In this document: one piece after another, positions 42,652 through 50,668 of the stretch
Numbering within the stretch: position 1 is the stretch's first letter
Layout: each line of letters starts with the position of its first letter
Source of the DNA: Aquibium carbonis
Lineage (GTDB): Bacteria > Pseudomonadota > Alphaproteobacteria > Rhizobiales > Rhizobiaceae
Length of the DNA: 55,259 nt
Direction: 5' to 3'
Assembly (NCBI RefSeq): GCF_003970795.1
Contig: NZ_RWKW01000052.1
Coordinates: 1 to 55,259, forward strand
The notes under the pieces: model-generated
Databases searched by the model: none
What the model saw: only the letters and a program-made list of their open reading frames with translations
Told to the model about the DNA's origin: nothing
Position numbers and translations under genes: made by a program

Positions 42652-42932
42652 ATTTCGTCCGATCGTGGCCTTGTCAGAAGTTTGGCGATGTCCGGTTTTG
42701 CGCCGCTGTTGGGGGACAAGGACATCAAACGAGCGTCATACGGCTCCGCCGTTATGAGTACACGACCTAGTGAATTGCGCAGCCGGAGCTTGCGGCACCG
42801 GAGCACGTCCGGTCGTTTGGCTCCATAGCGGCGCGACTTTCCGCCGGAACTCTCCTGAAGCGCTGTAGATTACGACATTGCGTTCCTTGTCCCGCAGCTA
42901 CGCGCGCGGCTGCAACCTTTGCCAGGTGCTGC

Positions 42933-44708
42933 TTGACCATCGATCAGGTTATTGTCTTCGCGGTCATCGCTGGGCTGATGGTCCTCTTCATCTCGGAGAA
43001 AATCCGCTACGACTTGGCGGCACTGTTGGGCCTCCTCGCCGCCGTGGGCACCGGGATAGTGCCCGTCGACAAAGCCTTCGGAGGTTTCGGCGACCAAGTC
43101 GTCATCATCGTCGCTTCCGCGCTCATCATTAGCGCGGGCGTAAGCAAATCGGGCGTCATCGCGCGCCTAATCAGGAGGGGGGAGCCCTACATGAGGACGC
43201 CCGGCACCCAGGTCTTTGTTCTCGCAACCTCCGTCGCTCTGCTCTCATCATTCATGAAGAACATCGGTGCGCTCGCGATCTTTCTTCCCGTCGCTCTGCA
43301 AATCGCGCGTCGGAGCGGCACGTCTGCGTCGACACTGCTGATGCCGATGGCCTTCGCCTCGTTGATCGGCGGCGTCGTCACTCTCGTCGGAACCTCGCCC
43401 AATATACTGGTTTCTCGGATCCGCCAGGAGGTTCTTGGTAAGCCGTTCGAGATGTTCGACTTCGCCCCGGTCGGGCTCGGCATTCTTGTCGCAGGTCTCG
43501 GTTTTCTGGCCTTTGGCTGGCGCCTCCTGCCAGCAAGCCGGGGTGCACAGGCTTCAGCGCAGGACGCTTTCCAGGTTGACGCCTATATCATCGAAGCATC
43601 AGTCCCCGCATCTTCCCCGTTTGTCGACAAGACGGTGGAGTCGCTCGAAGCTCTTGGCGACGGTGAGGTGAGCGTTACGGCGATCATCCGGGAGGGCGGG
43701 CGTCGCTATATCCCTTCCGGCCACTGGTGGATTTTTGCGGATGACGTGCTCGTCCTGCAGGGCGATGCCCATGCGGTGCGGGAGCTCGCGCAGGAGGCGC
43801 GGCTCGATGTGGTCGGCACGGCAAAGACGCCCGACGAGACGCTCGCTCCCGCGCAGATCAGCGTCGTGGAGGCTGTTGTTATGGCCGACTCGCAGCTTGT
43901 TGGCCGCACGCCTTCAGACCTGCGGCTGCGCGACCGATTTGGGGTAAATCTGCTTGGTATTAGCCGCCCCGGGCAAGCAGGCAACGCCCGGTTGGGCCGG
44001 ACGCCTTTCAGGGTCGGCGACGTCGTCATCCTGCAGGGAAGCACCGTGGGCACACCGGACATCCTAAGGGATCTTGGCTGCCTTCCCTTGACAGACCGGG
44101 CAACGGGCTTTGGTTCCTCCCGTAGAGATTATCTGCCACTCGTGATCCTCGCGATCGCGATCGTCCTCATCGCGGCAAAGTTCGTTCCCGTTACGGCGGC
44201 CTTTTTCGGTGCAGCGGTTTTGATCGTGCTTTTACATGTACTCACGCTCGGCGAAGCATACCGCGCGCTCGACCCTCCGATCCTGGTCCTCCTAGCTTGC
44301 CTCATCCCGATTAGCGATGCCGTCAGCAGCACCGGCGCGGCAGGCATCGCGGCGGGCGCGCTCTCGGCCGTGGCGGGAGAACTCTCGGCGACCGGCACGG
44401 TGGCGCTTGTACTCGTCGCTACCATGGCGATGACGCCCTTCCTTAACAATGCTGCCACAGTCCTCATCATGGCGCCGATCGCGGTCGGCGTAGCCAGAAA
44501 TCTTGACCTTAATCCTGATCCGTTCCTGATGGCGGTAGCCATTGGAGCGGCATGTGATTTCCTGACGCCGATTGGGCACCAGTGCAACACGCTCGTAATG
44601 GGGCCGGGCGGCTATCGGTTCGGTGACTATTGGAAGTTAGGCCTACCGCTCTCCGTTATCGTTATCGTGTTGGCCGTCCCACTGATCACGTTGGTCTGGC
44701 CATTGTGA
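42933..44708 (+). CDS. SLC13/DASS-type permease with two TrkA-C domains
   Basis: This 591-residue membrane protein has an N-terminal membrane half (DQVIVFAVIAGLMVLFISEK, LSSFMKNIGALAIFLPVALQ), two soluble TrkA-C (RCK-C) domains at about 210-390 (VDKTVESLEALGD, GRTPSDLRLRDRFGVNLLGI), and a second membrane half with MTPFLNNAATVLIMAPIAVG. This layout fits the SLC13-like permeases for sulfate, dicarboxylates or other anions; the substrate is unknown. The frame opens at a TTG (42933) with a weak AGGTG upstream, so the start is uncertain. Confidence 0.88.
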   Translation: MTIDQVIVFAVIAGLMVLFISEKIRYDLAALLGLLAAVGTGIVPVDKAFGGFGDQVVIIVASALIISAGVSKSGVIARLIRRGEPYMRTPGTQVFVLATSVALLSSFMKNIGALAIFLPVALQIARRSGTSASTLLMPMAFASLIGGVVTLVGTSPNILVSRIRQEVLGKPFEMFDFAPVGLGILVAGLGFLAFGWRLLPASRGAQASAQDAFQVDAYIIEASVPASSPFVDKTVESLEALGDGEVSVTAIIREGGRRYIPSGHWWIFADDVLVLQGDAHAVRELAQEARLDVVGTAKTPDETLAPAQISVVEAVVMADSQLVGRTPSDLRLRDRFGVNLLGISRPGQAGNARLGRTPFRVGDVVILQGSTVGTPDILRDLGCLPLTDRATGFGSSRRDYLPLVILAIAIVLIAAKFVPVTAAFFGAAVLIVLLHVLTLGEAYRALDPPILVLLACLIPISDAVSSTGAAGIAAGALSAVAGELSATGTVALVLVATMAMTPFLNNAATVLIMAPIAVGVARNLDLNPDPFLMAVAIGAACDFLTPIGHQCNTLVMGPGGYRFGDYWKLGLPLSVIVIVLAVPLITLVWPL

Positions 44709-45189
44709 ACGGTTCTGATCGATAAGCGTGGTTCGCCGCAGCTTTTCTGAGAAACTGGCAAGCGGCGCTTCTGACAAGTCGCGATCGACCCCGTAGGCAG
44801 TCTGCCTGAACTCCGCCCCGTCGAGCAGGCCCTGGATGAAGCCGGATATTGTGTCTGCCGCATACGACCCGCGATGTCTGGCGTGTGGATAACGGGCATC
44901 GTTTGCCGAGCGATGCATCACTAAGGGCCTGATACTCTTTGTGACTACTGGTTGGCCTACAGTGCAAGCACGGCCGACGGTCCGAGTGATTCGCCTATTT
45001 GGAAATATCAGAGCCGGCGTGATGCGTCGAAAGACGTCGCCCAGGTGGCATATCAGCCCACCCAGCTTAGGCTGCCAAGCTGGCTGGGCTGTCTTCCTTT
45101 TCCGCGATGACCCGGGGCTCCTATTCTTCGTGATGATCAACCCAATCGTGCAACAAGCTGTTGCACGATTGCAGCTACAAGGAGCGTCC
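44709..45189. other. 481-bp stretch holding a long palindrome
   Basis: No recognisable gene is seen on either strand. The last part contains the perfect 12-bp inverted repeat at 45144-45170 and the AAGGAG ribosome site of the excisionase-like gene at 45190. Confidence 0.45.
45144..45170. promoter_or_regulatory. Perfect 12-bp inverted repeat ahead of excisionase-like gene
   Basis: Arms AATCGTGCAACA and TGTTGCACGATT are exactly complementary around a 3-nt spacer (AGC). The repeat ends 19 bp before the GTG start at 45190 and 8 bp before its ribosome site. It could be an operator for the encoded HTH protein or an RNA hairpin controlling its translation. Confidence 0.65.
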
Positions 45190-45441
45190 GTGTCGAGTCC
45201 CGCCTACCTGACGATTGATGAAGTTATAGAGCGATACCGTGGCCAAATCAGCGAAGGCACGTTCCGCAACTGGCGATCTCTGCGAGTCGGACCGTCATTC
45301 ATCAAGATCGGCAGAGTGCCTCTTTATCCGATCGAGGAGCTCGATCGCTGGGATCAATCGAACCTGGTCGTTTGCCGACGATCACAAACCTTTCGAACGA
45401 ACCAGTCAGCCATTACAGAGCTCGAAGCATCCAGCTTTTGA
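45190..45441 (+). CDS. AlpA/excisionase-like HTH protein (copy 2)
   Basis: This 83-residue winged-HTH protein (YLTIDEVIERYRGQISEGTF, RNWRSLRVGPSFIKIG, LYPIEELDRW) is 70% identical to copy 1 at 28884 over 53 residues. I chose the GTG at 45190 because AAGGAG lies 5 bp upstream and the product then aligns end to end with copy 1; a Met at 45133 would place the palindrome inside the gene. It is the last intact gene of the island, about 170 bp before the radC remnant. A role in excision or island gene control is plausible. Confidence 0.8.
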   Translation: MSSPAYLTIDEVIERYRGQISEGTFRNWRSLRVGPSFIKIGRVPLYPIEELDRWDQSNLVVCRRSQTFRTNQSAITELEASSF

Positions 45442-45600
45442 GCATTTCGCTCGAATGGTGTAGAGTTGTTGGTGACCCAACGTGCTCACCGCATCCTCAG
45501 AATGACTAGACGTTGTCGAGGATGAAGAACACGTTGGATCACAGACAACCGGCCCCAAACCCATACCCCAGCGATTTCTCGACTTAGCAAGAATTCCTTT

Positions 45601-45795
45601 TGGTTCAATGCGATATCTTCCGAGGGAATACTGCTGCACAACCACCCTTCCGGCGATCCGACGCCATCGCGCGCCGACATCGAGATGACGAAACTGATCG
45701 TGGAATCGGCCAGGCCGCTGGGCATTTCCGTCCATGACCACATCATCATCGGCAAGTCGGGCCACGCCAGCCTGAAAGGTCTGCAATTGATGTGA
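45601..45795 (+). pseudogene. radC: radC, 3' end only
   Basis: In frame 1 the sequence encodes [40 protein letters not shown] and [14 protein letters not shown], then stops. This is the C-terminal JAB/MPN-like part of RadC with its metal-binding HNHPSG motif. The preceding ~170 residues are missing. Family similarity fades between 45605 and 45630, where the sequence changes into unrelated island DNA. It is best read as the backbone remnant at the island's right junction. Confidence 0.85.
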
Positions 45796-45941
45796 CCGGC
45801 GCCCGCGGTTCCACCGCCGCTTGCCGCGCGACGTCTCGCATTTGATTCAAAATGTCCAGATTCATTAACCTTGACAAAGGGTTAAGGCTGTCGTCTGGCT
45901 TTTTTTACCCTATTTACGTCCTCGGACATCAGGGGACGATC

Positions 45942-46670
45942 ATGACGAACGCATCGATAACCGGCGCCGCGCTGGGCGCTCCGGCCAAGGCCGATCCCTA
46001 CGCGAACGCGCAGAGCATCGAGTTCCGGTTCCGCGCCAGACGGTTTGCGCATGTGCAGCGGATGATCGAGGCGATCCTCATCGAGCGCGGCCGTGCCGAC
46101 ATTCTCGATCTCGGCGGCACGGAAACCTACTGGCGCATCGGCGCCGACTTCATCCGCGCCAACCGCCACCGGTTGACGATCACCATGATCAATCCCGAGC
46201 CGCAGGCGATCCAGGACCGCGACGTCTTCTCGTTCCACGAGGCGAGCGCCACCGACCCGGCGCTGTTTGCCGATCGCGGCTTCGACCTCGTCCATTCGAA
46301 CTCGGTGGTCGAGCATGTCGGGGACTGGCAGGCGATGCAGGATTTCGCGGCCAATGCGCGGCGGCTGGCGCCGCGCTACTACATCCAGACGCCGAACTAC
46401 TGGTTTCCCTACGAGCCGCATTTCCGCTTCCCGGGTTTCCAGTACCTGCCGGCGGCGGCGCGGGCGCGGCTGATCATGCGCTTTTCGCTGGGCTTCTTCC
46501 GCAGGATCGAGGATCGCGCGGAGGCTGACGACATAATCCGGCATCACCGGCTGCTGTCGACCCGCGAGATGCGCCGGCTGTTTCCCGACGCCGAAGTCTT
46601 CCACGAAAAGGCTTTCGGGCTGAACAAGTCGATCATCGCCTTGCGCGACGCGTCCCCGCGCCTCGGCTGA
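45942..46670 (+). CDS. Class I SAM-dependent methyltransferase
   Basis: This 242-residue protein shows the SAM-binding motif I as ADILDLGGTETYWRIGADFI and motif IV-like DLVHSNSVVEHVGDWQAMQD, followed by PRYYIQTPNYWFPYEPHFRF. The pattern matches methyltransferases that often act on small molecules or surface glycans; the substrate is unknown. I chose the Met at 45942 (MTNASITG) because the 30 residues from an upstream in-frame start at 45852 are not conserved in style. It converges with sufT, 24 bp apart. Confidence 0.82.
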   Translation: MTNASITGAALGAPAKADPYANAQSIEFRFRARRFAHVQRMIEAILIERGRADILDLGGTETYWRIGADFIRANRHRLTITMINPEPQAIQDRDVFSFHEASATDPALFADRGFDLVHSNSVVEHVGDWQAMQDFAANARRLAPRYYIQTPNYWFPYEPHFRFPGFQYLPAAARARLIMRFSLGFFRRIEDRAEADDIIRHHRLLSTREMRRLFPDAEVFHEKAFGLNKSIIALRDASPRLG

Positions 46671-46694
46671 CCGTCACGCGGCGGCAGGCCCGGG

Positions 46695-47090
46695 TCAGTA
46701 CCAGCCGACGGCGATCTGGGCTTCCTCCGACATGCGGTCGGGGGTCCAGGGCGGATCGAAGACCATCGAGACTTCGACGCCCGAGACGCCTTCCACGGCG
46801 CCGACGGCGTTTTCGACCCAGCCCGGCATCTCGCCGGCGACCGGGCAGCCGGGCGCCGTCAGGGTCATGTCGATCCTGACCTGCCGGTCATCCTCGATGT
46901 CGATCTTGTAGATCAGCCCGAGCTCGTAGATGTCGGACGGGATTTCCGGATCGTAGACGGTCTTCAGCGCGCTGACGATGTCGTCGGTCAGGCGCGCGAG
47001 TTCGTCGGCCGGGATCGCCGAGGACGCCTCGATGGCGTCGGCCGGGCCGGTTTGCGGTGTCTGGTCGGTCTCGTCGGTCATGGCCTTCAT
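46695..47090 (-). CDS. sufT: SufT-like DUF59/MIP18-family protein
   Basis: This 131-residue protein has a DUF59 domain: LTDDIVSALKTVYDPEIPSD, then IYELGLIYKIDIEDD and MTLTAPGCPVAGEMPGWVEN. The central Cys is the conserved one of this family. SufT/MIP18-type proteins help mature Fe-S proteins. The N-terminal 30 residues are acidic and variable. The ATG (47090) overlaps the sufS stop by four bases; a Met three codons on (47081) is the alternative. No SufA/IscA gene follows, the next gene being a convergent methyltransferase. Confidence 0.92.
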   Translation of the reverse strand: MKAMTDETDQTPQTGPADAIEASSAIPADELARLTDDIVSALKTVYDPEIPSDIYELGLIYKIDIEDDRQVRIDMTLTAPGCPVAGEMPGWVENAVGAVEGVSGVEVSMVFDPPWTPDRMSEEAQIAVGWY

Positions 47091-48367
47091 CCGAAAAATC
47101 TCCGCGCCTTTTCCAGCGCTTCGGCGAGCACGTCGATCTCCGCCGTCGTGTTGTACATGCCGAAAGACGCGCGGCATGTCGAGGTCACGCCGAAGCGCTT
47201 GAGCAGCGGCTGGGCGCAATGGGTGCCCGCCCGAACGGCGACGCCGGAGCGGTCGATCAGCATCGAGACGTCATGGGCATGGATCCCCTGAAGCTCGAAC
47301 GAGACGATGGCACCCTTGCCCGGCGCGTTGCCGAAGATGCGCAGCGAGTTGATGGCGCCAAGCCGCTCATGCGCGTAGTCGCGCAACGTGGCCTCGTGGG
47401 CGGCAATGGCGTCGCGGCCGATCCGGTCCATGTAGTCGAGCGCCACGCCCAGCCCGATCGCCTGGACGATGGGCGGCGTGCCGGCCTCGAAACGGTGGGG
47501 CGGATGGTTGTAGGTGACGCGGTCTTCCGCGACGTCCTCGATCATCTCGCCACCGCCCTGGAACGGGCGCATCGTTTCCAGCAGGTCCATGCGGCCCCAG
47601 AGCACGCCGATCCCCGAAGGCCCATAGACCTTGTGGCCGGTGAAGACGTAGAAGTCGCAGCCGAGATCCTGCACGTCGACCGGCATGTGAACCGCGCCCT
47701 GGCTGCCGTCGACCAGCACCTTGATGCCGCGTTCATGCGCGATGCGGCAGATTTCCTTGATCGGCGTCACCGTACCGAGCGCATTCGACATCTGGGTGAT
47801 GGCGACGAGCTTGGTGCGCTCGGTCAGCGACTTCTCGAAGTCCTCGATGTGGAAGGCGCCGTCATCATCCACCGGCAGCCAGACCAGCCTGGCGCCCTGC
47901 CGCTCGCGAATGAAGTGCCAGGGCACGATGTTGGAATGATGCTCCATGATCGAAAGCACGATCTCGTCGCCCTCGCCGATGTTGGGCATGCCCCAGCCAT
48001 AGGCGACCGTGTTGATCGATTCGGTCGCATTCTTGGTGAAGACGATCTCGTCGACGCTCGGTGCATTGACGAACCGGCGCACGCTCTCGCGCGCCTTCTC
48101 ATAGGCATCGGTCGCGGCATTGGAGAGGAAGTGCAGGCCGCGATGGACGTTGGCATATTCGGCCGAATAGGCGTGGGCGACGGCGTCGATCACCACCTGC
48201 GGCTTCTGGGCCGAGGCGCCGTTGTCGAGATAGACCAGCGGTTTTCCGTGGACCTCGCGCGACAGGATCGGGAAGTCGCGGCGGATCGCCTCGACGTCGT
48301 AGTGCCGGCCGTCATCCCCGGGCCTGTCCCGAGGATCCGTTGCACTCAGATCGACAAAATTGGCCAT
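47087..48367 (-). CDS. sufS: SufS, cysteine desulfurase (group II)
   Basis: This 426-residue PLP enzyme has VYLDNGASAQKPQVV (45-59), MEHHSNIVPWHF (141-152), the Schiff-base Lys at 246 (FTGHKVYGPSGIG), and the active Cys at 384 (RAGTHCAQPLL). SufS takes sulfur from cysteine for the SufBCD scaffold. GGGAG precedes the ATG at 48367. Residues 10-19 (TDPRDRPGDD) are encoded by a REP-like palindrome at 48311-48339, and a second inverted copy lies 20 bp upstream of the start. The enzyme proper begins around residue 22 (HYDVEAIRRDFPIL). Confidence 0.95.
   Translation of the reverse strand: MANFVDLSATDPRDRPGDDGRHYDVEAIRRDFPILSREVHGKPLVYLDNGASAQKPQVVIDAVAHAYSAEYANVHRGLHFLSNAATDAYEKARESVRRFVNAPSVDEIVFTKNATESINTVAYGWGMPNIGEGDEIVLSIMEHHSNIVPWHFIRERQGARLVWLPVDDDGAFHIEDFEKSLTERTKLVAITQMSNALGTVTPIKEICRIAHERGIKVLVDGSQGAVHMPVDVQDLGCDFYVFTGHKVYGPSGIGVLWGRMDLLETMRPFQGGGEMIEDVAEDRVTYNHPPHRFEAGTPPIVQAIGLGVALDYMDRIGRDAIAAHEATLRDYAHERLGAINSLRIFGNAPGKGAIVSFELQGIHAHDVSMLIDRSGVAVRAGTHCAQPLLKRFGVTSTCRASFGMYNTTAEIDVLAEALEKARRFFG
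48311..48339 (+). repeat. REP-like palindrome A (inside sufS)
   Basis: The sequence reads GTCATCCCCGGGCCTGTCCC then GAGGATCCG. It matches the reverse complement of copy B except for two bases. It lies in the sufS coding region and is translated as part of residues 10-19. With B it forms an inverted pair around the start codon, spaced 48 bp. Confidence 0.85.
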
Positions 48368-48387
48368 CGCGAAACTCCCATACGCTG

Positions 48388-48416
48388 CGGATCCTCGGGA
48401 CAAGCCCGAGGATGAC
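48388..48416 (-). repeat. REP-like palindrome B (upstream of sufS)
   Basis: The plus strand reads CGGATCCTCGGGACAAGCCC then GAGGATGAC. The inner arms ATCCTCGGG and CCCGAGGAT around ACAAG form a hairpin. It lies between sufD and sufS, 20 bp upstream of the sufS ATG. Confidence 0.88.
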
Positions 48417-48427
48417 GTCAGCCGGAC

Positions 48428-49693
48428 TTACACGTTCGTCGCGAACCACGCTTCGAGCTTCGCTTCCAGCGCCGCGATGAGCGGCTCGTCTTCCAGGCCC
48501 TCGATGACCTCGGCGACGAAAGCCTTGACCAGAAGGCCGCGCGCTTCCTTTTCGGGCACGCCGCGCGCCATCAGGTAGAAGAGATGATTGCGGTCGATCT
48601 CGGTCACCGTCGCGCCATGGCCGCAGGCCACGTCGTCGGCGAAGATCTCGAGTTCGGGCTTGGCCGAAAACTCGCCATCGTCCGACAGGAGCAGCGTGTT
48701 GCACGCCATCTTGGCATCGGTCTTCTGTGCCAGGCGGTCGACCCGGATCTGGCCCTGGAAGACGCCGCGCGCCCGGCCGGTCACGACGTTGCGGATGATC
48801 TCCGACGAGGTCGTGTTCGGCGCCGAATGGTCGAGCACCATCGTCACGTCGGTGTGGCTGTCGCCGGTGAGCAGGTTGACGCCGCGCAGATTGAAAACGG
48901 CGCCCTCGCCGGCCGCGTCGACCTTGATCTCCTGGCGCACCAGCTTGCCGCCGGTGTTCATGACGAAGAGCGTCAGCTTCGCATCCTTGCCCAGCACCGC
49001 GTTGAACTGGCCGAGCTGCGTGGCGCCGACAGGTTGTTCCTGCAGCAGGATCCAGACGATCTCCGCACCCTCGCCCACCGTCAGGTGGCTGACCGACGAA
49101 ACGAGTGCGTCGCCGTTGCCGCTCTGCCGCTCGACGATCGTCGCCTTCGCGCCAGCGCCGATGCGAACCGGAAAGCGCACATGCGCCTGGCCGCCGGCCT
49201 GGACGTTCTGCAGCTCGATCGGGCCATCGACCGCGACGCCCTCGCCGATGTCGAGAAACCAGCCATCGGTCACGAAGGCGGCGTTGAGCGGCGCGATCAC
49301 GTCGGCTGCATCGTCGCAAGCCATCGCCTGGGCGACGGAGCCGTCCATGAGCTTCTGCTCCAGCCGGGTCACCGTCACGCCGTCGATGCGCGGCGCGTGG
49401 GCCGCGACGCCATTGAGGACGGGCAGGACGGTCGAGCCTTGCAGAAGCGCCGGCAGGGGCTTTGCGCCCACGGCCGGATCGTGCATCGGCACGGTCGAGA
49501 GGAGCCGTCGCAGGTCGGTGTAGTGCCAGGCCTCGACGCGGCGTGTGGGCAGGCCGGCCTTCAGCCGCTCGACCGCGTCGTCGCGACGACGGATCACCGC
49601 CTCGTTGCCGGGCAGATAGGAAAAGCGCTCCACGAAGGCATCGATCAGCGCCGTCTCGGCGTGCGTTCGTTGGGGCTGTGCGTGCATGTTCAT
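48428..49693 (-). CDS. sufD: SufD, Fe-S cluster scaffold component
   Basis: This protein of about 421 residues has the SufBD beta-helix C-terminal half (AVFNLRGVNLLTGDSHTDVT, then HSAPNTTSSEIIRNVVTGRA) and the end typical of SufD: FADDVACGHGATVTEIDRNH, then LFYLMARGVPEKEARGLLVK. SufD pairs with SufB and SufC in the SufBC2D scaffold complex, where it supports iron entry. The start is the ATG at 49693, or a GTG at 49702 that would abut the sufC stop. The spacing to sufC is minimal, so they share a transcript. Confidence 0.95.
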   Translation of the reverse strand: MNMHAQPQRTHAETALIDAFVERFSYLPGNEAVIRRRDDAVERLKAGLPTRRVEAWHYTDLRRLLSTVPMHDPAVGAKPLPALLQGSTVLPVLNGVAAHAPRIDGVTVTRLEQKLMDGSVAQAMACDDAADVIAPLNAAFVTDGWFLDIGEGVAVDGPIELQNVQAGGQAHVRFPVRIGAGAKATIVERQSGNGDALVSSVSHLTVGEGAEIVWILLQEQPVGATQLGQFNAVLGKDAKLTLFVMNTGGKLVRQEIKVDAAGEGAVFNLRGVNLLTGDSHTDVTMVLDHSAPNTTSSEIIRNVVTGRARGVFQGQIRVDRLAQKTDAKMACNTLLLSDDGEFSAKPELEIFADDVACGHGATVTEIDRNHLFYLMARGVPEKEARGLLVKAFVAEVIEGLEDEPLIAALEAKLEAWFATNV

Positions 49694-49702
49694 GGCGTCC
49701 AC

Positions 49703-50458
49703 CTATGCCGCCTCGCCGATGATGTCGGCGTAGCCGTTCTGCTCGAGATCGAGGGCAAGCGACTTGTCGCCGGACTTGATGACCCGGCCCTGGTAGAGCA
49801 CGTGCACCGTGTCCGGCACGATGTAGTCGAGAAGGCGCTGATAGTGGGTGATGACCACCATCGAGCGGTCGGGCGAGCGCAGCGCGTTGACACCGTCGGC
49901 CACCACCTTCAGCGCGTCGATGTCGAGGCCGGAATCGGTCTCGTCGAGCACGCAGAGCTTCGGCTCGAGCAGCGACATCTGCAGGATCTCGGCGCGCTTC
50001 TTCTCGCCCCCGGAAAAGCCGACGTTGAGCGGACGCTTCAGCATGGCCATGTCCATGTTCAGCCGGCCGGCGGCCTCGCGCACCTTCTTCAGAAGGTCGG
50101 GGATCTTCAGCTCCGGCTCGCCGCGAGCCCGCCGCTGGGCGTTCAGCGCGACCTTGAGGAACTCCATCGTCGCCACACCGGGGATTTCCAGCGGGTACTG
50201 GAAGGCCAGGAAGATGCCGGACGCGGCCCGCTCGGCCGGATCCATGTCGAGGATCGACTGACCGTCGAACAGGATCTCGCCCTCGGTGACCTCGTAGTCC
50301 TCGCGGCCGGCAAGGATGTAGGACAAGGTCGACTTGCCGGAGCCGTTCGGCCCCATGATGGCGGCAACCTCGCCGTTCTTCACGGTCAGGTCGAGCCCGC
50401 GGATGATCTCCGTGCCGGTCTCGGCGATGCGGGCGTGGAGGTTTCTGATCTCAAGCAT
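49703..50458 (-). CDS. sufC: SufC, Fe-S assembly ATPase
   Basis: This 251-residue ABC-type ATPase has Walker A GPNGSGKST (36-44), the SufC-specific signature VGFSGGEKKRAEILQM near 146-161, Walker B LCVLDETDSGLDIDALKVV, and a late His in VVITHYQRLLDYI. SufC powers rearrangement of the SufBCD scaffold during cluster assembly. It normally lies next to sufB; here 629 bp containing three REP-like palindromes and a GIY-YIG nuclease gene separate the two. Confidence 0.97.
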   Translation of the reverse strand: MLEIRNLHARIAETGTEIIRGLDLTVKNGEVAAIMGPNGSGKSTLSYILAGREDYEVTEGEILFDGQSILDMDPAERAASGIFLAFQYPLEIPGVATMEFLKVALNAQRRARGEPELKIPDLLKKVREAAGRLNMDMAMLKRPLNVGFSGGEKKRAEILQMSLLEPKLCVLDETDSGLDIDALKVVADGVNALRSPDRSMVVITHYQRLLDYIVPDTVHVLYQGRVIKSGDKSLALDLEQNGYADIIGEAA

Positions 50459-50529
50459 TTTACTCGTCCAATTCTTCTTCGTATCCGTCTTCAGCCGATC
50501 GGCTTTTGAGCTATCGCCGCCACGGAGCC

Positions 50530-50557
50530 GTCATCCTCGGGCTTGTCCCGAGGATCT
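50530..50557 (+). repeat. REP-like palindrome C (sufC-sufB gap)
   Basis: The sequence reads GTCATCCTCGGGCTTGTCCC then GAGGATCT. It is inverted relative to copy D, 51 bp away, giving a REPIN-like pair, and lies 72 bp upstream of the sufC start. Confidence 0.88.
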
Positions 50558-50608
50558 ACTGCCTCCAAGACATCAAGATAGGTCATCACCTCATTCCGCA
50601 TCCTCACA

Positions 50609-50636
50609 GATCCTCGGGACAAGCCCGAGGATGACG
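50609..50636 (-). repeat. REP-like palindrome D (downstream of the GIY-YIG gene)
   Basis: The sequence reads AGATCCTCGGGACAAGCCCG then AGGATGAC. It ends 32 bp after the stop of the GIY-YIG gene and is in the same orientation as copy E on the other side of that gene. Confidence 0.88.
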
Positions 50637-50668
50637 GTGGAAAGCCCCGCGCCCGAAGAACTGCCATC

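Noticed and set aside
44643-45140. 165-codon open frame on the minus strand after the SLC13 gene
   Set aside because: It overlaps the end of the permease and has no recognisable features or ribosome site.
47057-48415. 452-codon open frame opposite sufS
   Set aside because: It is the antisense shadow of sufS; the translation is rich in His/Asp/Arg without domain features.
48584-50509. 641-codon open frame opposite sufD and sufC
   Set aside because: It is antisense to two clear core genes, has no family features, and is explained by GC-rich codon bias.
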